Shown here one piece after another: positions 8,220 to 17,753 of a stretch of 64,000 nucleotides of DNA; position 1 is the first letter of the stretch, and the number at the start of each line of letters is the position of its first letter. This DNA comes from an uncultured Acidimicrobiaceae bacterium (GTDB taxonomy: Bacteria > Actinomycetota > Acidimicrobiia > Acidimicrobiales > RAAP-2), in NCBI GenBank assembly GCA_937975915.1, contig CALJTY010000030.1:62001-126000 (forward strand), in the 5' to 3' direction. The notes beneath the pieces were generated by a model, which was not told where the DNA came from, made no database searches, and saw only the letters and a list, made by a program, of their open reading frames with translations. A program made the translations under genes and the position numbers.

Positions 8220-9257
8220 TTGACACCAAGCCCACAGACCACTCGCCGCGTGGCGATAGTAAGCATCGTGACATTCATTTGTCTGTTGCTTGCGGTGTTC
8301 TGTGGGCTTGTTGTTGGACCAACGTCAATTGGCACCTCGAGAATCTTCGGATCACTGTTTGCTCATCTAGGTATTGGCCACAGCACCTTAGACACAATGC
8401 AGACAACAGTTGTCTGGCAACTTCGTGCTCCTAGGTTGGTGCTTGGACTACTTGCTGGAGCGATGCTCGCAGTTGCGGGTGGAACGTACCAAGGCGTCTT
8501 TCGTAATCCACTCGCGGATCCGTATTTGCTTGGCGTTGCTGCTGGCGCCGGACTTGGAGCAACGTTCGCCATTATGGACGTAGGTCACGCAATCAGCACC
8601 CCAACTTGGACACCGCTCATTGCATTTGTTGGTGCGATGCTCGCAGTTGGATGCACCTGGCTTATTGGTGGAAGGGGATTGTCCTCTAACGCCAGCACTT
8701 TGGTGCTGGCGGGAGTCGCTGTTGCAGCTTTACTCACTAGTGCTCAGACGTTCTTGCAACAACAGGCTTCGGCGAATTCAATCGCCCGGGTGTACATCTG
8801 GTTGCTGGGGTCACTCGCTAGTGCGAGCTGGAGCTCAGTGAATCTTGCTCTTCCATACGTACTTGTCTGCATAACAATCTGTGTTCTCTGTGGGCAGGCC
8901 CTTGACGTCATGAGTGTGGGCGAAGATGAGGCTCGCTCGCTCGGACTTCCTGTTCGACGCGTGCGCACACTGGTAATTGTTGCATCTTCACTCGGGACTG
9001 CTGCAATCGTTTCAGTTGTAGGACTCATTGGCTTCGTCGGAATTATTGTTCCGCACATTGTTCGACTCGTCGTCGGTACTTCGTACCGACGCATCCTTCC
9101 AATTTCTGTTGTCGTAGGTGCTGCGTTCTTGGTTTTTGCTGACACAATTGCGCGCACCGCAGTATCCCCGTCAGAACTTCCACTCGGAGTAATTACCGCA
9201 CTCGTTGGTGCACCAGTTTTTGTTTTAGTACTCAGCCTTCGAGGGACTCAGCAATGA
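8220..9257 (+). CDS. btuC: Cobalamin ABC transporter permease (FecCD family)
   Basis: FecCD/BtuC-family permease of 345 residues with about ten membrane helices. Family landmarks include VWQLRAPRLVLGLLAGAMLA, GVFRNPLADPYLLGVAAGAG, and the cytoplasmic coupling region near GEDEARSLGLPV. Start TTG 8220 follows GTAGG. It lies 7 bp after btuF and overlaps btuD by four bases, so one transcript under the riboswitch is expected. Confidence 0.88.
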   Translation: MTPSPQTTRRVAIVSIVTFICLLLAVFCGLVVGPTSIGTSRIFGSLFAHLGIGHSTLDTMQTTVVWQLRAPRLVLGLLAGAMLAVAGGTYQGVFRNPLADPYLLGVAAGAGLGATFAIMDVGHAISTPTWTPLIAFVGAMLAVGCTWLIGGRGLSSNASTLVLAGVAVAALLTSAQTFLQQQASANSIARVYIWLLGSLASASWSSVNLALPYVLVCITICVLCGQALDVMSVGEDEARSLGLPVRRVRTLVIVASSLGTAAIVSVVGLIGFVGIIVPHIVRLVVGTSYRRILPISVVVGAAFLVFADTIARTAVSPSELPLGVITALVGAPVFVLVLSLRGTQQ

Positions 9258-10027
9258 GTGCTATCGAAATAAAGAATCTCACGGTAAGAGCTGGGGCGAA
9301 GACACTGATAAATGACGTGACGCTGAGCGTCGAGGCGGGGACATGGCTCACGATAATTGGTCCAAATGGCGCGGGCAAGACGTCACTAGTTGAAACCGTT
9401 GCGGGAATAAGAAAAATTGATGCAGGCTCCATTGCAATTACTGGTCAAAACATTGGAGGGCTGAGTGAGCGAGAGCGTGCACGTCTCGTGGCCCTTGTTC
9501 CACAGAACCCCTTCGTGCCTAGCGGCATGAGTGTTCGTGATTATGTTTCACTCGGTCGCACGGCCTATCACGGCATGATGCGTGCTCCATCGGCAGGTGA
9601 CCGAGCGATTGTTGATTCAGTCATTGAGCGACTATCGCTACATGAATTTACTAATCGCAATGTTGCAACACTCTCAGGTGGCGAACGCCAGCGCATGGTG
9701 CTTGCTCGCACCCTTGCACAGTCAACCATGGTGGTAGTTCTAGATGAGCCAATCACGGGTCTTGATCTTCGCCATCAAATGGATCTACTGGAGCTTCTTA
9801 AGAAGGAAGTCGCAGATTGTGGCCTCACGGTGCTCGCAACCTTGCACGATCTCACTCTCGCCGGACAGTTTGCTGACCGACTTGTTTTGCTCGACAAATC
9901 GCAAGTAGTTCTTGATGGTGCTGCGCATGATGTAATTCGAGACGCGGAACTCGCCAGTAGGTATGGCATGCAACTTCGAGTTGTCGATGTTGATGGTTCA
10001 GACGTTGTTGTCCCGGTACGTTCCTAG
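9254..10027 (+). CDS. btuD: Cobalamin ABC transporter ATPase
   Basis: ABC ATPase of 257 residues. Walker A GPNGAGKTS is near residue 36, the LSGGERQR signature follows, then Walker B with VVVLDEPITGLD and the switch His in LHDLT. It powers the BtuFC system. ATG overlaps the permease stop (ATGA). The length and motif spacing are normal for the family. Confidence 0.88.
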   Translation: MSAIEIKNLTVRAGAKTLINDVTLSVEAGTWLTIIGPNGAGKTSLVETVAGIRKIDAGSIAITGQNIGGLSERERARLVALVPQNPFVPSGMSVRDYVSLGRTAYHGMMRAPSAGDRAIVDSVIERLSLHEFTNRNVATLSGGERQRMVLARTLAQSTMVVVLDEPITGLDLRHQMDLLELLKKEVADCGLTVLATLHDLTLAGQFADRLVLLDKSQVVLDGAAHDVIRDAELASRYGMQLRVVDVDGSDVVVPVRS

Positions 10028-10066
10028 TTAGCACCTAGACTCAGTGATACAACGAAGGGAATTACC

Positions 10067-11485
10067 TTGCGCCGTACGCGAATAGTGGCAACTATTGGAC
10101 CGTCATCTGAAAGTGACGATGTCATCAAGGGTCTCGTCCTCGCGGGCGTTGACGTTTTCCGCCTTTCATTCGCGCACGGTGATATCCCGTCAAACATTGA
10201 GAGACTTCGTCGCCTTCGAGACTTAGCGCCAGACGCCGCAATCATGGTTGACATTCCTGGCCCAAAGATTCGTGCAGGATCATTTGGATCTACGCCTGTG
10301 TACTTAAACGTAGGTGACCAAGTTGAGCTCTATGAAGCCTTCGGTGAGACGTCTACAAATTCACGCATAGCTGTTGAACGTGAAGACGTTCTTCGAATGC
10401 TAAAGACTGGTGACCGCGTTCACCTCGGAGATGGTGGAACATCACTAGAAGTCACGGCAACTGGAAAAGCATTAATGACGGTTGTTATTTCTGGCGGCGG
10501 CGTAATGGGTAAGCCTGGGCTCTCGCTTCCGACTTCAATAATTGCGGACCAACTTCCAACTGCTGATGACCGCGAACGACTTGAAGCGCTTCGAAGTGAA
10601 AAATTTGAAATTCTTGCTGTTTCATTTGTCAGAACTGCATTTGACATGGTTTCAGTTCGTACAGTTCTTGGACGAAGCGATGTGATGATGATGGCGAAGA
10701 TTGAAACCGCTGAAGGCATTGAAAATCTTTCTGAGATTATTGAAGTTTCAGATTCGATCATGGTGGCCAGAGGTGACCTTGGTGTGCGCATGCCTATTGA
10801 AGATGTGCCGCACCTGCAAAAGACCATTGTTCACGAAGGTGTCAAGTTTGCGCGACCAGTAGTTGTCGCGACACAAATGCTCGAATCAATGACCCACGCT
10901 CAAGTTCCAACTCGTGCTGAAGTAACTGACGTTGCTAATGCAGTTCTCGACGGTGCTAGTGCGGTAATGCTTTCGGGTGAAACCGCAATTGGTGATGACC
11001 CAATTGGCACTGTTGTAACTATGGACCGCATTGTTAGCCGCGCTGAAACTTCATTTGATTACCAGAAGTGGGGAGCGGGTCTTGGTCTACAACAAGGTAT
11101 TACTGACCCCCACGACCCAGCACGCATCACTGCAGCAATTACAGGATCTGCGTGGCGCGCTGCCATGGAAGAGAAAGCAGTGGCGATTGTTGCGTGCACG
11201 CGATCTGGAATGACAGCTCGTGCTATTTCGCGGTTTCGCCCACCAATGCCAATTATTGCCATCACGCCGAGCGAAAATACCGCTCGCCAACTTCGAAGCT
11301 CATGGGGTGTGCAAGAAACCTTTATTTCCCAAGCAACGGCAATTGATGATCTTTGTGAATTCGCAATGCAGCAGTTAAAACTGGCTGGCATTGCAAAAAC
11401 AGGGGACCGCATTGTTGTAATGGCTGGCTCTTCAAAGGGTGGTGCTTCAGTTACTGACACCGTTCGAATGATTGTTGCTAGCTAA
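10067..11485 (+). CDS. pyk: Pyruvate kinase
   Basis: Pyruvate kinase of 472 residues, catalysing phosphoenolpyruvate plus ADP to pyruvate plus ATP in the cytoplasm. Landmarks: RTRIVATIGPSS at the start, MVDIPGPKIRAG, the metal- and PEP-binding MMAKIETAEGIENL, ARGDLGVRM, and VVATQMLESM. A C-terminal domain follows, as in allosteric forms. The start is TTG 10067 with GAAGGGA (10054-10060) at correct spacing. Its stop overlaps the convergent membrane-protein gene by four bases. Confidence 0.95.
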   Translation: MRRTRIVATIGPSSESDDVIKGLVLAGVDVFRLSFAHGDIPSNIERLRRLRDLAPDAAIMVDIPGPKIRAGSFGSTPVYLNVGDQVELYEAFGETSTNSRIAVEREDVLRMLKTGDRVHLGDGGTSLEVTATGKALMTVVISGGGVMGKPGLSLPTSIIADQLPTADDRERLEALRSEKFEILAVSFVRTAFDMVSVRTVLGRSDVMMMAKIETAEGIENLSEIIEVSDSIMVARGDLGVRMPIEDVPHLQKTIVHEGVKFARPVVVATQMLESMTHAQVPTRAEVTDVANAVLDGASAVMLSGETAIGDDPIGTVVTMDRIVSRAETSFDYQKWGAGLGLQQGITDPHDPARITAAITGSAWRAAMEEKAVAIVACTRSGMTARAISRFRPPMPIIAITPSENTARQLRSSWGVQETFISQATAIDDLCEFAMQQLKLAGIAKTGDRIVVMAGSSKGGASVTDTVRMIVAS

Positions 11486-12687
11486 TCCGCAAGCGAATGG
11501 GTACTGCGTTCTACTAACGCAGCTGTGAGTAGTGCCAAAGAGGCAAGCGTTATTGAATTCCTCGAAAAGTAGGTTCCACAACCTGCTAGCCATGATGTAG
11601 AAGTTGCTAATCGCCAGTGATTCCACGGCACGATAAGTACTGCAATGTTGAGTAGTGCAGTTCGTGCAGTCCAGGACTTCATGCCGACCTCGAGAGCTAC
11701 GAAAATCAAAATTGGTGCGTAGGTGAAGTAATGGTCCCACGCGACTGGTGCTCCAATTATTGATGTCATAAGTAGTACTACTGCTGAGCTGAATTCACAT
11801 GAGCGCTTCCACAGATTCTGAGCTGCGTACAATCCAAGGATTACTACAAAAAGTGAACCTACCAACGCTCCGATGCTGCCAAACTCACCGAGGTGAAATG
11901 GAGCACGGTTCAGCATTGACGAAAAGCTCGAACTGGAAATCGGTGCTCGGTTAGTTAGAAAATGCTTCAGCTCATTTCCGCCAAACAGAACTTTGGAAAC
12001 GTATGAACTTGCACTGGCTGGCCACACGATGACCGCACTCAGGGTGATGACTGTAAATGTTGCCATTGCCGTGATTGCCGCCTGCCACTGACGGCGCAGT
12101 AACCAGACAAGTATGAAAATTGCTGGGTATAACTTCAGTGCGGCCATGAGTCCAATTAGGACTCCTTGTGTTTTGCCTCGGATAATCAACCAGTCCAAGA
12201 GAACCGCAAACATTATGAAAATACTTGTTTGTCCCCAGCCCAGACACTCTCGAACTGCGGGAAAAAGAAAGATAGATCCAACACCTAGTGCGCAAGCACT
12301 CAGAGAAGCAGTCATCCAATTTTGCTTCAATACATAGCGCTGGGCAATAAACACAGTTGCAATTAATGCAATGAGTGATCCGAGGGTCGACACAAATGCC
12401 AAGTGATGAATAGGTATCCACAGCAGTGGCCAAAGCAAAAGAATGGCACCCGGAGGATACGTGAATGCTTGTGCGCCAAATGGAATGTAAATGTTCCCGG
12501 TGTGTCTTAGATTTTCAAGATTCGCAACCCGACCGAGAAGGTCCCGGTGATTACCAATTGATTCGCCAGTGATGTGTGATGCGTAATAGGCCGACGCAAC
12601 TACTAGAAGTAGTTGGCCAATGATTATCGAGAACTTCAAAAGTTTCGATGTGCGCATATCGTTACAGTAGTTCCGAAGTCTGCTCAT
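11482..12687 (-). CDS. GT87/DUF2029-like polytopic membrane glycosyltransferase
   Basis: A 401-residue polytopic membrane protein with about ten hydrophobic segments. The pattern is that of the GT-C/GT87 (DUF2029) polyprenyl-phosphate-mannose-type mannosyltransferases found in actinobacterial cell-envelope glycan synthesis. Supporting segments are the first extracytoplasmic loop, AFTYPPGAILLLWPL, and GLMAALKLYPAIFILVWLL, whose KLYP motif is typical of the family. Donor and acceptor are unknown. It is divergent from the large membrane protein at 12737, with a shared inverted repeat between them. Confidence 0.7.
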   Translation of the reverse strand: MSRLRNYCNDMRTSKLLKFSIIIGQLLLVVASAYYASHITGESIGNHRDLLGRVANLENLRHTGNIYIPFGAQAFTYPPGAILLLWPLLWIPIHHLAFVSTLGSLIALIATVFIAQRYVLKQNWMTASLSACALGVGSIFLFPAVRECLGWGQTSIFIMFAVLLDWLIIRGKTQGVLIGLMAALKLYPAIFILVWLLRRQWQAAITAMATFTVITLSAVIVWPASASSYVSKVLFGGNELKHFLTNRAPISSSSFSSMLNRAPFHLGEFGSIGALVGSLFVVILGLYAAQNLWKRSCEFSSAVVLLMTSIIGAPVAWDHYFTYAPILIFVALEVGMKSWTARTALLNIAVLIVPWNHWRLATSTSWLAGCGTYFSRNSITLASLALLTAALVERSTHSLAD

Positions 12688-12727
12688 TTACCTGAGGGTG
12701 TAATTCATTGATGAGTTACTCAGGTAA
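12688..12727. promoter_or_regulatory. Inverted repeat between two divergent membrane-protein genes
   Basis: TTACCTGAG (12688-12696) and its exact reverse complement CTCAGGTAA (12719-12727) flank the centre of the 49-bp gap between the two divergent starts. The right arm overlaps the -10-like TAACGT (12725-12730) that sits six bases before GTG 12737; the left arm touches the opposite ATG. The symmetry suggests a shared operator. The repeat is seen directly; any regulator is unknown. Confidence 0.45.
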
Positions 12728-12736
12728 CGTGGTCAG

Positions 12737-15013
12737 GTGAACCGCTTCTCGGAGAAGGTCTGGGCAACATACCGGCGCCTCCCTCAATCAACGACCAGCG
12801 TCTTGGTCATCATTGGTTTTATTTTGCTTGGGAACATTGTTTTTGTTTCGGGCCTAATGAATGACAATCCAATCTCTTGGACCTCACAGATTTCTCACAC
12901 TTCTTGTTTAGTCACTTGTGGTCGGCCAATGACTGATCCCAATGTTGGCTACATCACTCAAGCGCTCGGACATCTTTCAGCCAACAATTTGCTGCATGGA
13001 CACATGCCGTACTGGAATTATTTTGAAGGCTTAGGCACTCCGCTTCTTGGAGAGATGCAGGCTGCGTCACTATTTCCTTTGACGCTCTTGTTTCTCATGC
13101 CGGCCGGACTTTTGTGGTTTCACATCACCTTGGAAATTATTGCCGGTCTTGCTACGTATTTCTTGATTCGCCGATTCTCGCTTTCACCAATGCTGGCAAC
13201 AACCGCTGGAATCCTCTTTGCATTAAATGGCACATTCGCATGGATAGGAAACGCAGTCTTAAATCCAATTGCGTTCCTACCGCTATTGCTACTCGGCATA
13301 GAAATGGTGTTGGACGGAGCAAAGTCGAATAAGCGTGCGTGGTTCTTAGTTGCGCTGGCGCTGGCACTTTCGCTCTACTCAGGCTTTCCTGAGATTGCGT
13401 ATCTTGATGGACTCTTCGCACTCGGTTGGACAGCTGTGCGAATGTCTTCACTTGAACGCAGCCAAAGGTGGTTCGTGGCTCGATCACTTGGCGTAGGCGG
13501 AACAGTAGGACTCCTCGCTTCATTGCCGGTAATTGTTCCTTTTTACGATTACATGAAGGTGGCACACCTCGGCGGTCACAGTTCAGTTGACGCCACGGCA
13601 CACCTACCGGTGCAGGCACTTCCGATGCTGTTTCACCCCTACGCGTATGGCACATTGTTTTCGAATCTCAATGTTGCAAACTTCTGGGGCAACATTGGTG
13701 GGTACTTCACCATCAGTGTCACTTCACTAGCGCTGCTTGGTCTTTTTGGAAGCCGCTGGCGCTCGCTGAGGTTGTATCTCGGTGGGTGGATTCTGCTCGG
13801 CACAATGGCGATTTTTGACTTCTTGCACACCAGGTCACTTTGGAACTTGCTGCCATTTGTAAAGTCAACGGCCTTGATGCGCTACATCAACCCTTCAGCT
13901 GAAATTGCCATGATCATTTTGGCTGTATTCGCGCTCAGCGATCTCTTGAGTGATCCACGTTCAGTGAAGCGTTTCAAGATCACCTCTGTTGTCGCTCTGG
14001 CGTTTTTGGTGTGGTGTGCTCTAGAGGCGCGAGCACTTAATCAGGGTGTGGTGATTAGTCACAGCGCTCGATTGATCTTCATCGTTCTCGATGTTCTGCC
14101 ATTCATTGCTGCGGGACTGCTAGTGCTTTTGAGCTGGTTCACGCCCAAGCGTTACGCCATGCTGCTTATCTGCGGCGTGCTCGTTATTGAATCTCTCGCG
14201 ATGTTTCTTGTCCCAACGGCAGAGTCACCAACGAGAGTTGATGTTGACATGGCACCAATTCATTTTCTCCAGCAACATCAAGGTGAGCAGCGCTTCTTCG
14301 ACATGGGCGTGCTCTGGCCAAACTGGGGCTCGCAATACGGACTTTATGAACTCAATCAAGTTGAGATGCCGTTCCCCAAGGCATTCGCTAATCACATCCT
14401 GAGCAGTCTCTATCCAGGTCTAGATCCTGTGCATCACTTCACGATTCAAGGCGGGCTCCTTGTTGGTATCCCGGCACAAGAGAAAGAGCTTGTTGCGCAC
14501 TTCGCGAATTATGAAAAAGCTTCAGTTAAATATCTTTTGTACCCCAACTTCGCGCATCTTGCAGGCAAGAAAACTACGCCGATCCACATTTCGCCAGCGC
14601 TACTTTCACTTGGCGTCAAAGAGGTCTTTCACGATGAGCTCACAACTATTTACGAGTTACCTAATCCGAGACCGTTCTACTCAACAAAGTCTTCCGTCTG
14701 TCAGATAATGAGTTCTGCGCCTTCTACGGCAACTGTTGTTTGTCCTTCAGCTACGACGTTGCTTCGAACTGAACTTTCAATGCCTGGCTGGCACGCAGTG
14801 GTGAATGGCACTGAAGTACCAATCACCACGGTTGATGGGGTCTACCAAGAAATTGCGCTGGCCGAGGGAGTGTCTCACGTCGAGTTCAACTTCACGCCAC
14901 CGCACCAGCGCTACGCACTACTTGTTGGTCTTGCAGCGCTGCTCTACCTCGCTGGAGCATGGGGTTTCGAAGTGAAACGACGTAAGGCTTCTTCAGTTCC
15001 TTTAACTGACTGA
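12737..15013 (+). CDS. YfhO-like large polytopic membrane protein
   Basis: A 758-residue protein with about a dozen membrane helices followed by a soluble C-terminal segment and one last helix near residue 730. The first loop is long and extracytoplasmic, the body resembles the YfhO/GT-C group implicated in glycosylation of envelope polymers, and the C-terminal part (MPGWHAVVNGTEVP...) matches the beta-rich domain that ends YfhO-type proteins. Start GTG 12737 lies six bases after TAACGT, a leaderless arrangement. Function in this organism is unknown; surface polysaccharide or teichoic-type polymer modification is a reasonable guess. Confidence 0.65.
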   Translation: MNRFSEKVWATYRRLPQSTTSVLVIIGFILLGNIVFVSGLMNDNPISWTSQISHTSCLVTCGRPMTDPNVGYITQALGHLSANNLLHGHMPYWNYFEGLGTPLLGEMQAASLFPLTLLFLMPAGLLWFHITLEIIAGLATYFLIRRFSLSPMLATTAGILFALNGTFAWIGNAVLNPIAFLPLLLLGIEMVLDGAKSNKRAWFLVALALALSLYSGFPEIAYLDGLFALGWTAVRMSSLERSQRWFVARSLGVGGTVGLLASLPVIVPFYDYMKVAHLGGHSSVDATAHLPVQALPMLFHPYAYGTLFSNLNVANFWGNIGGYFTISVTSLALLGLFGSRWRSLRLYLGGWILLGTMAIFDFLHTRSLWNLLPFVKSTALMRYINPSAEIAMIILAVFALSDLLSDPRSVKRFKITSVVALAFLVWCALEARALNQGVVISHSARLIFIVLDVLPFIAAGLLVLLSWFTPKRYAMLLICGVLVIESLAMFLVPTAESPTRVDVDMAPIHFLQQHQGEQRFFDMGVLWPNWGSQYGLYELNQVEMPFPKAFANHILSSLYPGLDPVHHFTIQGGLLVGIPAQEKELVAHFANYEKASVKYLLYPNFAHLAGKKTTPIHISPALLSLGVKEVFHDELTTIYELPNPRPFYSTKSSVCQIMSSAPSTATVVCPSATTLLRTELSMPGWHAVVNGTEVPITTVDGVYQEIALAEGVSHVEFNFTPPHQRYALLVGLAALLYLAGAWGFEVKRRKASSVPLTD

Positions 15014-15044
15014 GCCAAGCATTTCGGCTCTGATGCGATGAATT

Positions 15045-15119
15045 TGGTGCCCCCGGCAGGAGTCGAACCTGCGCACATGGCTTCGGAGGCCAATGCTCTA
15101 TCCACTGAGCTACGGGAGC
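15045..15119 (-). tRNA. tRNA-Arg (anticodon CCG)
   Basis: A full cloverleaf reads on the minus strand: acceptor GCTCCCG pairing with CGGGGGC (one G-U), D-arm GCTCAGTGGATAGAGC, anticodon loop with CCG, T-loop GGTTCGACTCC, and an encoded CCA end. It decodes CGG. Length is 75 nt including CCA. Confidence 0.95.
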
Positions 15120-15158
15120 GTCGTAAGTAAGGCTACCGGACTCCTCTAAAGTTCTTCT

Positions 15159-16430
15159 ATGAGTTCCAAAGCGCTACCAACATCGCTGCTGGCAGATACT
15201 GCCGTTGTTGGTGATCACGATGTCACCATTGGTGGGGTCTCACTTAACGAACTCGCAGCCACATACGGCACACCCCTCTTTGTCTACGACGAGCAGACAC
15301 TTCGCTCACGTTGTGGCGAAGCAGCCAAGATTTTTGACGATGGGGTGGCCTTCGCCTCCAAGTCATTCCTCTGTGGGGCAATGGCCAAGCTCGCCAGTGA
15401 AGAAGGTCTCTGCATTGATGTTTCAACTGGCGGGGAACTCGACATCGTGCTTCGTGCCGGAATTAACCCAAGTCGAATCATTCTCCACGGGAACAACAAA
15501 TCATTAGACGAACTACAGCGTGCCCTTGAAGTCGGTGTGCACCGAATAATTGTTGACAACTTTTCAGAAATTGAGCGCATCAGGTCCCTCACGTCGAGCT
15601 CGTCAGATGTTCACTGTCTTATCCGTGTGACTCCCGGCGTTGAAGCGCACACGCACGAATTTATTAAGACGGGCACCGAAGACACAAAGTTCGGTTTTTC
15701 AATTACTTCTGGTGATGCCAGAAAGGCAATTGATGCAGTCGCCGCACTTCCCGGAGTAACACTGCACGGCGTGCACGCACACATTGGCTCGCAGATTTTT
15801 GAAACTGATGGCTTTGATGAAACAATGCAGATTCTCGCAACGTTCACCAAGGATGATGACTTCGATGAACTCTGCATCGGTGGAGGAATTGGCGTTGCCT
15901 ACGTTGAAGGCGAATCGGCACCATCTATTACTGAGTGGGGTAGTGCAATTCGTGAAGCGGCAAAGCGCATTGGGCTAGATCCAAAGATTCGTATTCTCGC
16001 TGAACCAGGTCGCGCAATCGTCGCCCAAGCTGGACTTACGTTGTACCGCGTAGGAGCAGTTAAGCCGGTGGCCGAGCGCACCTACATGGCCGTAGATGGC
16101 GGTATGAGTGACAACCCACGTCCAGTTCTCTATGGATCTGGTTATGAAGCATTTGATGTTTCAAATCCCAAGGCACCGCGAACACAAAGTGTCCGCCTTG
16201 TTGGAAAACACTGTGAAAGTGGCGACATTTTGATTGACGAAGCATGGCTTCCAGCAACTACTGGCGTTGAGTCACTAATTGCTACCCCAGTAACTGGGGC
16301 GTACAGCTATTCAATGGCTTCTAATTACAACCGAGTTCCACGACCAGCGGTGATCTTTGTAAAAGATGGAAAAGCCCGTGAAGTACTGCGTCGTGAGACG
16401 TTTGACGACTTAGCTCGTCTCGAAGTCTGA
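15159..16430 (+). CDS. lysA: Diaminopimelate decarboxylase
   Basis: PLP-dependent fold-III decarboxylase of 423 residues, the last step of lysine synthesis from meso-diaminopimelate. The PLP lysine is in FASKSF near residue 68; the phosphate-binding GGGIGVAY and the CESGD catalytic Cys motif are present. ATG 15159 lies six bases after TAAAGT (15147-15152) with no ribosome-binding site, indicating a leaderless mRNA. It starts the aspartate-family cluster lysA-hom-thrC. Confidence 0.95.
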   Translation: MSSKALPTSLLADTAVVGDHDVTIGGVSLNELAATYGTPLFVYDEQTLRSRCGEAAKIFDDGVAFASKSFLCGAMAKLASEEGLCIDVSTGGELDIVLRAGINPSRIILHGNNKSLDELQRALEVGVHRIIVDNFSEIERIRSLTSSSSDVHCLIRVTPGVEAHTHEFIKTGTEDTKFGFSITSGDARKAIDAVAALPGVTLHGVHAHIGSQIFETDGFDETMQILATFTKDDDFDELCIGGGIGVAYVEGESAPSITEWGSAIREAAKRIGLDPKIRILAEPGRAIVAQAGLTLYRVGAVKPVAERTYMAVDGGMSDNPRPVLYGSGYEAFDVSNPKAPRTQSVRLVGKHCESGDILIDEAWLPATTGVESLIATPVTGAYSYSMASNYNRVPRPAVIFVKDGKAREVLRRETFDDLARLEV

Positions 16431-16454
16431 GCCCCCTTCCCCTAGACTTAGCCA

Positions 16455-17753
16455 ATGACTTCACCCGTAATTCGCGTTGGCGTAATCGGGGCTGGCTTTG
16501 TAGGAAGCGCCCTGGTAGAGCTACTCAATGATCGTTCACGTAACGACGCATTGCTCGACGCCGCCACGGCAACTATTGAAGTTGTGGGAGTCGCCGTCCG
16601 CGACACCTCCAAGGCTCGCGGATCTATCTCGAAGGACCTTTTAACTACTGACGCTGCGGGACTAGCCAGTCGCAAAGATCTTGATATTTTGGTTGAACTT
16701 GCTGGTGGCATTGAGCCAGCTCGAAGCTACGTTGAAGCAGCTCTAAAGAATGGTGTTTCGGTTGTTACTGCAAACAAAGCGCTCATGGCCGAATGTGGAA
16801 CTGAACTCGCACGTCTCGCCAGTGCAAATAACTGTGACCTCTTCTATGAAGCCGCTGTAGGTGGGGCCGTTCCAATCATTCGTGCTCTTCGCACGTCACT
16901 CGCTGGAGAGCGAATCAATCGCGTCATGGGAATTGTGAATGGAACTACAAACTTCATTCTCTCGAAGATGACCAGTGAGGGAAGTGACTACGGCGTTGTG
17001 CTGAAAGAAGCACAGGCTCTTGGTTACGCCGAAGCCGATCCGACTGCTGACGTTGAAGGATTCGACGCAGCGGCAAAAGTACAAGTTCTTTCTTCACTCG
17101 CTTTTGGCACCGAGATGAAGAGCACGGAAATTTCTCGTGAAGGAATCTCGGGCATTCGTTCGGTAGACGTCGACTTTGCCACGAACGCTGGATACGTCAT
17201 CAAGCTCGTAGGTGTTGCTGAGCGTCACGGGGCACACGGACTTTCTCGTCGCGTTCACCCGGCCCTTATTGAAAAGAGTCACCCACTCGCTTCAGTGAAT
17301 GGTGCAATGAATGCAGTATTTGTTGAAGGTGTGAACAGTGGTCCACTTATGTGGCTCGGACAAGGCGCCGGTGGTGGTCCAACAGCAACTGCGGTCCTCG
17401 GAGATGTTCTAGACGCTGCACGCAATCGAGTTGACAAGCGTCACCAGGTCCCATTCAGTGTTGATCCAGAGATCAAGGACATCGACGCGGGAGACACTTC
17501 AAGCATTTTCTACATAAGTGTCGATGTGAAAGACGAACCTGGAGTACTTGCTGCGGTTGCAGGAGTTTTCGGAAAGAACAATGTTTCAATTCGTTCCATG
17601 GAGCAGCACGGCGTCAGCAATGAAGCTCGCATTTCATTCATGACACACGAAGCACTTGGAAAAAACGTACAAGCAACTATTAGTGACCTAGCAAAATTGA
17701 GTTCAGTTGACTCAATTGGAAATTGCATTCGCGTCATCGAAGGAGTTAAATAA
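16455..17753 (+). CDS. hom: Homoserine dehydrogenase with ACT domain
   Basis: A 432-residue enzyme reducing aspartate semialdehyde to homoserine. The N-terminal Rossmann motif GVIGAGFVGSA, the NGTTNFIL and the EADPTADVEGFDAAAK catalytic region are clear, and residues from about 350 on form an ACT domain (VKDEPGVLAAVAGVF) expected to mediate threonine feedback. ATG 16455 is six bases after TAGACT (16443-16448), so it probably has its own leaderless promoter despite being 24 bp behind lysA. It overlaps thrC by one base. Confidence 0.95.
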   Translation: MTSPVIRVGVIGAGFVGSALVELLNDRSRNDALLDAATATIEVVGVAVRDTSKARGSISKDLLTTDAAGLASRKDLDILVELAGGIEPARSYVEAALKNGVSVVTANKALMAECGTELARLASANNCDLFYEAAVGGAVPIIRALRTSLAGERINRVMGIVNGTTNFILSKMTSEGSDYGVVLKEAQALGYAEADPTADVEGFDAAAKVQVLSSLAFGTEMKSTEISREGISGIRSVDVDFATNAGYVIKLVGVAERHGAHGLSRRVHPALIEKSHPLASVNGAMNAVFVEGVNSGPLMWLGQGAGGGPTATAVLGDVLDAARNRVDKRHQVPFSVDPEIKDIDAGDTSSIFYISVDVKDEPGVLAAVAGVFGKNNVSIRSMEQHGVSNEARISFMTHEALGKNVQATISDLAKLSSVDSIGNCIRVIEGVK

